A DNA stretch of 64,000 bases from Gammaproteobacteria bacterium HGW-Gammaproteobacteria-15. Its GTDB lineage: Bacteria; Pseudomonadota; Gammaproteobacteria; Enterobacterales; Alteromonadaceae. The notes beneath the pieces were generated by a model. The model ran no database searches. It was not told the origin of the DNA and was given only the letters and a program-made list of their open reading frames with translations. Shown piece by piece: positions 1 through 7,972 of this stretch. A program made the translations under genes and the position numbers. The stretch is from positions 1,307,237 through 1,371,236 of the forward strand of contig PGZF01000001.1 of NCBI GenBank assembly GCA_002840125.1, in the 5' to 3' direction. Within the stretch, counting starts at the first letter, position 1. Every line of letters starts with the position of its first letter.

Positions 1-668
1 TAGTGGGGGCTGAAGTATTGATCCGCTGGCAAAGCAGTGAAGGGTTAATTTCTCCGGCAGAGTTTATTCCGCTGGCTGAAGAACTGCGGCTTATTATTAA
101 TATGACGCATCAGTTACTGGAAAGAGCACTGAGCGACTTACGCCAGTGGCATCAGGACGGCTATCAGCTGTATTTGTCTGTTAATTTATCTACCCAGCAT
201 CTGGAGCAACCGGCACTGGTAGAACATACCCGGTTTTTGTTGCAAAAATATCAGGTGCCAGCCAATTGCCTGCGGTTTGAAGTTACCGAAAGTGCGCTGA
301 TGCGCGACCATCAAAGTGCTATTGATACCATGCAGGCGCTTAGCGAGCTGGGCGTACAACTGGCACTGGATGACTTTGGCACCGGCTACTCGTCACTGAA
401 ATATTTAAAAGAGCTGCCGATTGACGGCATTAAAATTGACCGCAGCTTTGTACAGGATATCGGCATCGACAGCAGCGATGAAACCATTATTGAAGCCATG
501 CTCAGTATGGCCAACAGCCTGGGCATGTATTGTGTGGCAGAAGGCGTAGAAACCGAGCAACAACTGGCGTTTTTCAACCGCCGTCAATGCTACCTGATCC
601 AGGGTTATCTATTCGCCAAACCCATGCCTGCAGCAGATATGCCGGCATTTTTACAAACCGAACTGTAA
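1..668 (+). CDS. EAL-domain cyclic-di-GMP phosphodiesterase (C-terminal part)
   Basis: The reading frame is open from the first base, so the gene starts outside the window and only its C-terminal EAL domain is seen. The domain would hydrolyse c-di-GMP to pGpG. Visible signature motifs are the EAL-type opening (here E-V-L-I-R-W, keeping the catalytic Glu), S-V-N-L-S, F-E-V-T-E-S, D-D-F-G-T-G-Y-S-S, I-K-I-D and E-G-V-E-T, so the metal and substrate residues appear intact and the domain is probably active. What lies upstream (GGDEF, PAS or membrane sensor) cannot be seen. The gene ends about 110 bases before the DMT permease, on the same strand. Confidence 0.93.
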   Translation, partial: VGAEVLIRWQSSEGLISPAEFIPLAEELRLIINMTHQLLERALSDLRQWHQDGYQLYLSVNLSTQHLEQPALVEHTRFLLQKYQVPANCLRFEVTESALMRDHQSAIDTMQALSELGVQLALDDFGTGYSSLKYLKELPIDGIKIDRSFVQDIGIDSSDETIIEAMLSMANSLGMYCVAEGVETEQQLAFFNRRQCYLIQGYLFAKPMPAADMPAFLQTEL

Positions 669-778
669 CAAACGCCAGGCTGCTGCCAGATTGCGATATA
701 TTCTGCCAGTGCCTGCTGATGACCAGCGTAGCTCTGATATACTAAGCGGCCTTATTCATTAAACTTCAGGCTGCCATA

Positions 779-1624
779 TTGTCGCCGTTAGCCAAAGGAG
801 CCTTACTACTGCTGCTGGCCGAAGCCTGCTTCGCTGGTATTGGCGCTGTAGTTAAATTTACCAGCGGCACCGCTTCAGAAGTGCAGGTGGTATTTTTCCG
901 CAACTTTTTCGCCTTGCTGCTGATGTTGCCATTCTTATACAAGCACGGCTTTAGTCTGCTAAAAACCCAGCGCTGGTACCTGCACCTTAGCCGCGCGTTA
1001 ACCGGGCTTATCTCGATGTACTGCTTTTTCTATGTGCTGGCGCGTTTGCCGCTGGCGCAAGGCATGCTGGTGCTGCTGCTCTCCCCGTTTATTGTGCCCA
1101 TTATCGCCAGATTCTGGTTAAAAGAGCGCCCCAGCCGCCTGACACTGTTTGCCATAGCACTGGGTTTTGTTGGCGTAATGCTGGCACTACCCGGCACCGC
1201 TGGCACTGTTGATGCCATTATGCTGGTAGCGCTGGTATCTGCTGTGTTGGTGGCTGTTACCAAAACCACTATCCGTTATATGTCCGATACCGAGCCTGCG
1301 GTGCGTATTGTGTTTTACTTTTCGCTGCTTACCGCCATTTTATCTGCGGTACCGCTGCCATTTTACTGGCAGCCACTCAACAATGAGGTATGGCTGGCTT
1401 TTATTGGTATGGGTGTACTGGCAGCCATTGGTCAGTTAGCGATGACGCGCGCTTACGCCGTGGCGCCAGCCAGTGATATTGGCATGTGGACTTACAGCAG
1501 CGTAATTTTTGCCGGTTTGTTTGGTTATTTGTTCTGGCAGGAGCCGGTAACCATGGCCTGGTTTGCCGGTGTATTAGTTATTTTCTACGCCGGTTATATC
1601 ACTACACGGCAAAGATTACTGTAG
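779..1624 (+). CDS. DMT-superfamily (EamA) permease
   Basis: A 281-residue, very hydrophobic protein with about ten predicted membrane segments arranged as two EamA repeats, the usual architecture of drug/metabolite transporters. The first helix carries A-E-A-C-F-A-G-I-G-A and the second repeat ends in F-W-Q-E-P-V. The substrate cannot be read from sequence; family members export amino acids, nucleobases or other metabolites. The start used is TTG at 779, preceded by an AGG eight bases upstream; no better ATG lies near the first helix. It stands alone between the EAL gene and the intergenic repeat before miaB. Confidence 0.85.
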   Translation: MSPLAKGALLLLLAEACFAGIGAVVKFTSGTASEVQVVFFRNFFALLLMLPFLYKHGFSLLKTQRWYLHLSRALTGLISMYCFFYVLARLPLAQGMLVLLLSPFIVPIIARFWLKERPSRLTLFAIALGFVGVMLALPGTAGTVDAIMLVALVSAVLVAVTKTTIRYMSDTEPAVRIVFYFSLLTAILSAVPLPFYWQPLNNEVWLAFIGMGVLAAIGQLAMTRAYAVAPASDIGMWTYSSVIFAGLFGYLFWQEPVTMAWFAGVLVIFYAGYITTRQRLL

Positions 1625-1669
1625 CAGCTGTTCGTCCGTAGCAGATTCCGCATAGACCGGTCTGCCCAC

Positions 1670-1733
1670 GTCAACGCGCCGTAAACCCTTCCATGGGGGC
1701 TCGACTCAGGCATCCATGCCTTCAACGGTTGAC
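1670..1733. repeat. 64-bp intergenic element with terminal inverted repeats
   Basis: Between the permease and miaB lies a block bounded by GTCAAC (1670-1675) and GTTGAC (1728-1733), which are perfect inverted repeats. Inside are the related words TTCCATGGGGG and AGGCATCCATGCCT, the latter itself an inverted repeat (AGGCAT/ATGCCT). No reading frame occupies it. The compact symmetrical design resembles dispersed intergenic repeats of gammaproteobacterial genomes; I noticed no second copy in this window. That it is a repeat family is inference. Confidence 0.5.
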
Positions 1734-1794
1734 TTAGAGCACACCGGTCCATGCTTTATTCAATTCGCTGCATTCAGCCATTTTAAGCAAGCGC

Positions 1795-1823
1795 TGGCAA
1801 CGCGGGCCCGAACAGGCTAAAAT
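1795..1823 (+). promoter_or_regulatory. Putative sigma-70 promoter for miaB
   Basis: A TAAAAT -10 box (1818-1823) lies 17 bases after TGGCAA (1795-1800), about 45 bases before the miaB start. The -10 matches five of six consensus positions; the -35 is weak. Confidence 0.4.
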
Positions 1824-1866
1824 ACGCTCCCTTTTTTCCAAGTGACAATACAGGTAACAACGCACA

Positions 1867-3300
1867 ATGGGCAAAAAACTGCACATTAAAACCTGGGGCT
1901 GCCAGATGAACGAATACGACTCATCGAAAATGGCCGACCTGCTGGATGCCACTCATGGCTTTACACTGACCGAAGAGGCAGAAGACGCAGATGTAATTCT
2001 GCTGAACACCTGTTCTATCCGTGAAAAAGCGCAGGAGAAAGTATTCCATCAGCTGGGGCGCTGGCGTCCGCTTAAGGAAAAAAATCCGAATTTAGTCATC
2101 GGCGTGGGCGGCTGTGTTGCCTCGCAGGAAGGCGCGGCCATTCGTGAGCGCGCGCCCTATGTTGATATCGTGTTTGGCCCGCAAACCCTGCACCGCCTGC
2201 CGGAGATGATCAACGCCGTACGCGGTAATAAATCACCGGTAGTCGATGTCTCCTTTCCGGAGATAGAAAAATTCGACCGCCTGCCCGAGCCCAAAGCCGA
2301 TGGCCCAACCGCCTTTGTTTCGGTAATGGAAGGCTGCTCAAAATACTGTACTTTTTGCGTGGTGCCTTACACCCGCGGTGAAGAAGTCAGCCGGCCGCTG
2401 GATGATGTATTATTCGAAATTGCCCAGCTAGCCGAACAAGGCGTGCGCGAAGTTAACCTGCTGGGGCAGAATGTTAACGGCTACCGCGGTGAAAAATTCG
2501 ACGGCACTATCTGTCATTTCTCCGAATTGCTGCGTTTAGTCGCCGCGATTGACGGCATTGACCGTATTCGTTACACCACCTCACACCCGGTAGAATTTAC
2601 CGACGATATTATCGAAGTATACCGCGACGTACCCGAGCTGGTTGATCACCTGCACCTGCCGGTACAAAGCGGCTCTGACCGCATTTTAAACCTGATGAAA
2701 CGCGGCCATACCGCGCTGGAATATAAATCGCAAATTCGTAAGCTGAAGAAAATCCGGCCGAATTTAAGCATGTCGTCTGATTTTATTATCGGCTTCCCCG
2801 GTGAAGACGATGCTGATTTCCAGGCCACCATGGATTTAATTGCTGCAATCAATTTTGATATGAGCTTCAGTTTTATCTACAGCGCACGCCCGGGCACACC
2901 CGCAGCAGATTTGCCGGATGATGTCAGCGAAGACGCAAAAAAACAGCGGCTGTATATCTTGCAGGATCGTATCAACCAGCAGGCGCTGAAAATTGCCCGA
3001 GGCATGCTCGGTACCGAGCAGCGTATTCTGGTAGAAGGGCCGTCGAAAAAAGATATTATGGAACTGACCGGGCGCACCGAAAATAACCGGGTGGTTAATT
3101 TTGAAGGCTCGCCAGACATGATAGGCTGTTTTGTCGATGTGAAAATTACTGATGTATTCAGTAATTCATTGCGTGGTACGCTAATCCGTACAGAGCAGGA
3201 TATGGGCTTGCGCCGTGAAATAGCACCGCAGCAAATTCTGGCGCGGCAAAAAGCCGTGCCGGTAGCAGACGTACTTGGCGTAACCACTTTTACACCTTAA
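1867..3300 (+). CDS. miaB: tRNA-2-methylthio-N6-dimethylallyladenosine synthase MiaB
   Basis: MiaB adds the methylthio group to i6A37 of tRNAs reading UNN codons, using radical SAM chemistry. The 477 residues show the full family plan: an N-terminal UPF0004 domain with three cluster cysteines (C12, C49, C83), a radical SAM core with C-S-K-Y-C-T-F-C (C157, C161, C164), and a C-terminal TRAM domain (about residues 380-445). Length agrees with the E. coli enzyme. The ATG at 1867 begins the typical [12 protein letters not shown] opening. A strong palindromic terminator follows directly, but the gene heads the conserved miaB-ybeZ-ybeY-corC-lnt order. Confidence 0.97.
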   Translation: MGKKLHIKTWGCQMNEYDSSKMADLLDATHGFTLTEEAEDADVILLNTCSIREKAQEKVFHQLGRWRPLKEKNPNLVIGVGGCVASQEGAAIRERAPYVDIVFGPQTLHRLPEMINAVRGNKSPVVDVSFPEIEKFDRLPEPKADGPTAFVSVMEGCSKYCTFCVVPYTRGEEVSRPLDDVLFEIAQLAEQGVREVNLLGQNVNGYRGEKFDGTICHFSELLRLVAAIDGIDRIRYTTSHPVEFTDDIIEVYRDVPELVDHLHLPVQSGSDRILNLMKRGHTALEYKSQIRKLKKIRPNLSMSSDFIIGFPGEDDADFQATMDLIAAINFDMSFSFIYSARPGTPAADLPDDVSEDAKKQRLYILQDRINQQALKIARGMLGTEQRILVEGPSKKDIMELTGRTENNRVVNFEGSPDMIGCFVDVKITDVFSNSLRGTLIRTEQDMGLRREIAPQQILARQKAVPVADVLGVTTFTP

Positions 3301-3307
3301 CTGATCC

Positions 3308-3329
3308 GGGGGCATTAATGCCCCCTTTT
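3308..3329 (+). terminator. Rho-independent terminator after miaB
   Basis: An 18-base perfect palindrome, GGGGGCATTAATGCCCCC (3308-3325), is followed by TTTT. It sits between the miaB stop and the ybeZ start. The short T tract suggests it may be partial, letting some transcription reach ybeZYX-lnt. Confidence 0.65.
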
Positions 3330-3345
3330 ACACTGAGGCAGGCAT

Positions 3346-4350
3346 TTGAGCACAACTTTACATACTGCAGATTTAACGCTGGAAGGTGCTGACAACCGGC
3401 GGTTAACGCTGTTATGTGGCCCCTTTGACGATAATTTAAAACACGTTGAACGCCGTTTGCTGGTTGAGATCAGCCAGCGCGACAACCAGCTAAAAATAGC
3501 TGGCCCGGCCGACAATGTTGCCGCGGCGTTGGATGTACTGCAGCAGTTGTATGCTGCCACGGCTTTGCCAACTGCCGAGTTAACGCCTGAGCAGGTGCAT
3601 TTGCTGATCAGCGAAAACTACGACATTCAGTACCAGCAAGACGACGGCGAACCACGTGATTTTAGCCTGAAAACCAAAAAAGGCCTGATCAAACCGCGCA
3701 ACCCGAACCAGGCGGCTTATGTTGGCAATGTGCTTAAACATGATGTCTGTTTTGGTATTGGCCCGGCCGGTACCGGTAAAACCTATTTAGCCGTAGCCTG
3801 TGCGGTAGACGCGCTGGAACGTAATCTGGTGCGGCGCATTGTATTAACGCGCCCGGCGGTAGAAGCCGGTGAAAAACTGGGCTTTTTACCCGGCGACTTA
3901 GCACAAAAAGTCGACCCGTACCTGCGCCCTTTGTACGACGCCCTGTTTGAAATGCTCGGCTTTGAAAAGGTTGAAAAATACCTTGAGCGCGGCATTATCG
4001 AAATTGCACCGCTGGCTTATATGCGCGGCCGCACACTGAACGACGCCTTTATTATTCTCGATGAAAGCCAGAACACCACGGTTGAACAAATGAAAATGTT
4101 TTTAACCCGTATTGGTTTTAGCTCCAAGGCTGTGATCACCGGTGATATTACCCAGGTAGATTTACCACGCGGCCAGTATTCCGGTTTAAAACATGCCATT
4201 GATGTACTGAGCGAAGTAGACGAAATCAGCTTTAATCATTTTACCGCCAAAGACGTGGTGCGCCACCCGATAGTACAGCGCATTGTTATGGCTTATGAAG
4301 CCTTTGAAGCCGCCAAAGCGGCAGCAGATAACGCAGCTAAAGGCCAATAA
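3346..4350 (+). CDS. ybeZ: PhoH-like ATPase YbeZ
   Basis: A 334-residue PhoH-family P-loop ATPase. Walker A is G-P-A-G-T-G-K-T (139-146) and Walker B F-I-I-L-D-E (235-240); the region before residue 110 is the N-terminal RNA-binding-like extension found in YbeZ. In E. coli YbeZ interacts with the endonuclease YbeY in rRNA processing, and here the two genes share one base (TAATGG, stop/start overlap), which supports coupled synthesis. The start is a TTG at 3346, giving M-S-T-T-L-H; no ATG fits better. Function beyond NTPase activity is family knowledge. Confidence 0.94.
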   Translation: MSTTLHTADLTLEGADNRRLTLLCGPFDDNLKHVERRLLVEISQRDNQLKIAGPADNVAAALDVLQQLYAATALPTAELTPEQVHLLISENYDIQYQQDDGEPRDFSLKTKKGLIKPRNPNQAAYVGNVLKHDVCFGIGPAGTGKTYLAVACAVDALERNLVRRIVLTRPAVEAGEKLGFLPGDLAQKVDPYLRPLYDALFEMLGFEKVEKYLERGIIEIAPLAYMRGRTLNDAFIILDESQNTTVEQMKMFLTRIGFSSKAVITGDITQVDLPRGQYSGLKHAIDVLSEVDEISFNHFTAKDVVRHPIVQRIVMAYEAFEAAKAAADNAAKGQ

Positions 4351-4811
4351 TGGCAATTATTCTCGATTTACAGCTGGCCAGCACAGCAGACAATTTACCT
4401 AGCGAAGAACAGGTTCAGCAGTGGCTGGAAGCGGCCATATTGCCTTTTCAGGCAGAGGCTGAAGTTACCGTGCGGATTGTTGATAATAGCGAGAGCCAAC
4501 AGCTGAATTTTGATTATCGCAGCAAAGATAAACCCACCAATGTGCTGAGCTTTCCGTTTCAGTGCCCTCCTGGCATCGAGCTGCCGCTACTGGGCGACTT
4601 AGTGATTTGCGCTCCGGTGGTGGCGGCTGAAGCAGCGGAGCAACATAAAAGCCTGCAGGCACACTGGGCACATATGGTAGTACACGGATGCTTGCATTTA
4701 TTGGGCTTTGACCATATAAATGACGACGATGCCGAGCAAATGGAAGCTGAAGAAATCACCATATTGCAGCAACTTGGCATTACTAACCCCTATTTGTTGG
4801 ATAACGAATAG
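4350..4811 (+). CDS. ybeY: Endoribonuclease YbeY (rRNA maturation factor)
   Basis: YbeY is a zinc-dependent single-strand endoribonuclease needed for 16S rRNA 3'-end maturation and 70S quality control. The 153-residue protein has the diagnostic [11 protein letters not shown] motif with the three zinc ligands H112, H116 and H122, and the upstream N-V-L-S-F-P-F strand. Its ATG overlaps the last base of ybeZ, and corC follows after 33 bases, as in most gammaproteobacteria. Confidence 0.96.
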   Translation: MAIILDLQLASTADNLPSEEQVQQWLEAAILPFQAEAEVTVRIVDNSESQQLNFDYRSKDKPTNVLSFPFQCPPGIELPLLGDLVICAPVVAAEAAEQHKSLQAHWAHMVVHGCLHLLGFDHINDDDAEQMEAEEITILQQLGITNPYLLDNE

Positions 4812-4844
4812 GTTTTTTTTGTTTTTTGGAGCAACAGTTCACCC

Positions 4845-5717
4845 ATGAGTGACGACAATCCCCACTCTAGTCGCGGTTCTGCCGGTAAATCCTGGTTAGA
4901 TCGGATCGCCAGTATCTTCAGTGCAGAACCACAAGATATATCTGACTTACAAGACATCATCAGCGAAGCGCAAACGCGCAACCTGATTGATGCAGATACC
5001 AAAAGCATGCTGGACGGCGTACTGGATGTTTCCAATATGCGGGCCCGCGACATTATGGTGCCCCGTTCACAAATGGCCACTATCGACATTGACGACTCTG
5101 TCGCCGATATGCTGCCCATCCTGATGGAAAACAATCACAGCCGCTATCCTGTCGTTAATGAAGACAAAGATCATATTGAAGGCATACTGCTGGTTAAAGA
5201 CCTGCTGCAGTTCGCGCTGGACCCCAACGTTAACGACTGGCACCTGCGCGATTTACTGCGCCCGGCGGTGATTATCCCCGAAAGTAAACGGGTTGATGCG
5301 CTGCTAAAAGAATTCCGCCAGAAACGCTACCATATGGCCATAGTGGTTGATGAATACGGTGGTGTATCCGGCCTGGTAACCATTGAAGATATTCTGGAAC
5401 AAATTGTCGGCGAAATTGAAGATGAGCATGACGATGAAGAAGAAAACGATATCAAGAAAATGGCATCCCGGGTGTTTCAGGTGAGTGCCTTAACACCGCT
5501 GGATGAATTTAACGAATCCTTTAATACCACCTTTGATGAAGAAGACGCCGACACCATTGGCGGCATAGTGCTGCATGCCTTTGGCCATATGCCGGCTAAA
5601 GGTGAAAGCATAGAACTTGAAGGGCTAACCTTTAAGGTCAGCAAAGCTAACAGCCGCCGTTTAGTGCAGCTGCAAGTGATCCGCGCTAAAGAACCTGCCG
5701 AGACAGAGGAAAACTAA
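4845..5717 (+). CDS. corC: CorC/YbeX, CBS-domain magnesium/cobalt efflux factor
   Basis: A 290-residue soluble protein made of a paired CBS domain (about 65-190; M-V-P-R-S-Q at its start, [13 protein letters not shown] in the second CBS) and a C-terminal CorC/HlyC transporter-associated domain (about 205-285). An acidic linker ([10 protein letters not shown]) separates them. No membrane segment is visible, unlike the longer CNNM/CorB proteins. CorC was linked to Mg2+/Co2+ efflux; in E. coli YbeX also affects ribosome metabolism, which fits the ybeZ-ybeY neighbours. The gene ends five bases before lnt. Confidence 0.94.
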   Translation: MSDDNPHSSRGSAGKSWLDRIASIFSAEPQDISDLQDIISEAQTRNLIDADTKSMLDGVLDVSNMRARDIMVPRSQMATIDIDDSVADMLPILMENNHSRYPVVNEDKDHIEGILLVKDLLQFALDPNVNDWHLRDLLRPAVIIPESKRVDALLKEFRQKRYHMAIVVDEYGGVSGLVTIEDILEQIVGEIEDEHDDEEENDIKKMASRVFQVSALTPLDEFNESFNTTFDEEDADTIGGIVLHAFGHMPAKGESIELEGLTFKVSKANSRRLVQLQVIRAKEPAETEEN

Positions 5718-5722
5718 CTATC

Positions 5723-7276
5723 TTGCGTGCTGTAATCGCCAAGTTACAACAGGCCCTGCCCCATCTGCTGCTGATTGCGGCCGGTGGGGTTACTACGCTG
5801 GCCTTTGCCCCTTATACGCTCTGGTGGCTGCCACTGCTTAGCCTGGCACTGCTGGTGTTTTTACTGCAGCGTGCGCCCACGGCTAAACAAGCCGCGCTCA
5901 GAGGCTTTAGTTTTGGCCTCGGCTGGTTTGGTGTCGGCATCAGTTGGGTGCATGTCAGTATTGATCAATTCGGTGGCTTGCCGCTGGCAGGCAGCCTGGG
6001 GCTAATGGCCTTACTGGTTAGTTATCTGGCGTTATTTCCCGCCCTGGCAAGCTGGCTTAGCTATAAATTGCAACGCCCGGCGTTTACACCACTGTTATTT
6101 GCCGCCTGCTGGACAGTGGCAGAATGGTTGCGCAGTTGGTTATTTACCGGTTTTCCCTGGTTGTCTATGGGTTACAGCCAAACCAGCAGTGGCCTGCGTG
6201 ATTTCGCCCCGCTGCTTGGCGAAACCGGCATCAGCTTTTTGCTGGTTTTTTCTGCCGCAGCGCTGGCGCAGCTTTTTACCCCGCAACGTGTTGTTAGCCG
6301 CTATAGCTACGCCTTTATTGCCGGTTTATTATTTCTGCTCAGCCCACAACTGGTTAAATTTAACGGCTGGCAGTACAGCGAGCAACAGCTGTCTGTCGCG
6401 TTGGTACAAGGCAATATCAAGCAGGATTTACGCTGGGCGCCAGAGCAGGAATGGCCCACCATGCTTAAATATATGGATATGACACGGCCAAACTTTCAGG
6501 CCGATTTAATTATCTGGCCGGAAGCGGCCATTCCGAGGCTGGAGCCTGTCGCGCAGGACTTTCTTGATAACCTCAACCGTGCAGCGCTGTATCAGAATAC
6601 CGCAGTCATCAGCGGTATTCTCGATTACCACAGCCAAACCGAACAAGCCTGGAACAACCTGATTGTACTGGGTAAGCGCTACACCGACTCCACCGACGGC
6701 GACTACTTTTACGGCCATGGCAACCGCTACAGCAAGCACCATTTACTACCGATAGGTGAATTTGTGCCACTGGAGAGCTTGTTACGCAAACTGGCACCTA
6801 TTTTTGATTTGCCGATGAGCTCGTTCAGCCGTGGCAGTTATGTGCAGCCCAACCTGGTGGCAAACAGTTACCACTTGCTGCCGGCCATTTGCTTTGAAAT
6901 TGCCTTTCCAGCCCAGATAGCCGCCAATATGACCGACGCCACCCAACTGCTGCTAACAGTAAGCAATGACGCTTGGTTTGGCGATAGCATAGGCCCGCAC
7001 CAACACTTGCAAATAGCGCAAATGCGCGCGCTGGAGTTTGGCCGGCCACTGCTGCGCGCTACCAATACCGGCGTTACCGCCACCGTCGATGCCAGTGGCA
7101 ACATCAGCGCCAGAGCGCCGCAATTTACCGACGCGGTGCTGCAGGACAAGATACGCTTAACCAACGGCCAAACACCCTATACCCGCTTTGGCGATTGGCC
7201 GTTGGCCATATTTTGCGCCCTGTTGCTACTGCTGTTTACAGCACTTGCACTATTAAGGCAGCGTAAAAACCGCTAA
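5723..7276 (+). CDS. lnt: Apolipoprotein N-acyltransferase Lnt
   Basis: Lnt performs the last step of lipoprotein maturation, N-acylating the diacylglyceryl-cysteine at the outer face of the inner membrane. The 517 residues comprise about six N-terminal membrane helices, a periplasmic nitrilase-like domain (about 220-480) and a C-terminal helix. The catalytic triad is complete: E267 (I-I-W-P-E-A), K338 (Y-S-K-H-H) and C390 (A-I-C-F-E), matching E. coli spacing. The start is TTG at 5723 with AGAGGA 13 bases upstream, inside the end of corC. Last gene of the miaB-lnt block; leuS, which follows fairly closely in E. coli, is 18 kb away here. Confidence 0.96.
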   Translation: MRAVIAKLQQALPHLLLIAAGGVTTLAFAPYTLWWLPLLSLALLVFLLQRAPTAKQAALRGFSFGLGWFGVGISWVHVSIDQFGGLPLAGSLGLMALLVSYLALFPALASWLSYKLQRPAFTPLLFAACWTVAEWLRSWLFTGFPWLSMGYSQTSSGLRDFAPLLGETGISFLLVFSAAALAQLFTPQRVVSRYSYAFIAGLLFLLSPQLVKFNGWQYSEQQLSVALVQGNIKQDLRWAPEQEWPTMLKYMDMTRPNFQADLIIWPEAAIPRLEPVAQDFLDNLNRAALYQNTAVISGILDYHSQTEQAWNNLIVLGKRYTDSTDGDYFYGHGNRYSKHHLLPIGEFVPLESLLRKLAPIFDLPMSSFSRGSYVQPNLVANSYHLLPAICFEIAFPAQIAANMTDATQLLLTVSNDAWFGDSIGPHQHLQIAQMRALEFGRPLLRATNTGVTATVDASGNISARAPQFTDAVLQDKIRLTNGQTPYTRFGDWPLAIFCALLLLLFTALALLRQRKNR

Positions 7277-7350
7277 ATGTTAACAGTTAGCTTGTTTGCC
7301 GGCTGTACTCAGGTAAACTAAAACCATCTGAGCGTCAGTCGGCCCTTGCC

Positions 7351-7929
7351 ATGACTTTACTGCACAATATCAGCCGCACCCTGCAGCGCCGCCGCAACAG
7401 CACTTGGCATGCACTGGGATATGACACTACGGTGCGCGCTGAAACCCCGGCCGACTACGAGGCAATAGCCAGCCTTACCCGCTCTGCGTTTAATAATGAA
7501 GCTGAAGTTAACCTGATCACCGCATTGCGCCAGCAAACAGCAGACTGCATAGCGTTAGTGGCTGAACAACATGGCCAGATTGTCGGCCATATTCTGTTTT
7601 CAGCCGCTACGCTGGATAAAGCACCGCAAACCCGGCTAAAGGCCTTAGCGCCAATGGCGGTAAGCAATGTATTGCAACATCAGGGCATAGGTTCGGCATT
7701 GGTGCGTGCCGGGCTGGAGCAATGTAAAAAACGGGGGATTGCTGCTGTAGTGGTGCTGGGCCATCCGGCTTATTACCCGCGGTTTGGTTTTACCCCGGCC
7801 AGCCGGTTTAATATTAGCTGCCCGTGGCACGCAGCGGATAACGCCTTTATGCTGTTAGAGCTGACACCCGGCGCGCTTAAAGGTAAAAACGGCCAGGTGC
7901 TGTATCACCCGGCTTTTGCAGCGCTTTAA
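7351..7929 (+). CDS. GNAT-family N-acetyltransferase (YhbS-like)
   Basis: A 192-residue acetyltransferase. Residues about 29-180 form a GNAT domain resembling E. coli YhbS: an opening V-R-A-E-T-P-A-D-Y-E-A-I, the acetyl-CoA-binding loop region H-Q-G-I-G-S-A-L-V-R-A-G-L, and the family phrase V-V-L-G-H-P-A-Y-Y-P-R-F-G-F. An extra N-terminal stretch of about 28 basic residues precedes the domain. The acceptor substrate is unknown. It ends 43 bases from the oppositely oriented Lon-like protease gene. Confidence 0.85.
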   Translation: MTLLHNISRTLQRRRNSTWHALGYDTTVRAETPADYEAIASLTRSAFNNEAEVNLITALRQQTADCIALVAEQHGQIVGHILFSAATLDKAPQTRLKALAPMAVSNVLQHQGIGSALVRAGLEQCKKRGIAAVVVLGHPAYYPRFGFTPASRFNISCPWHAADNAFMLLELTPGALKGKNGQVLYHPAFAAL

Positions 7930-7972
7930 TCCGTGGAGACAACTCGAACCGATTCTCATATGGATGTGTTAA

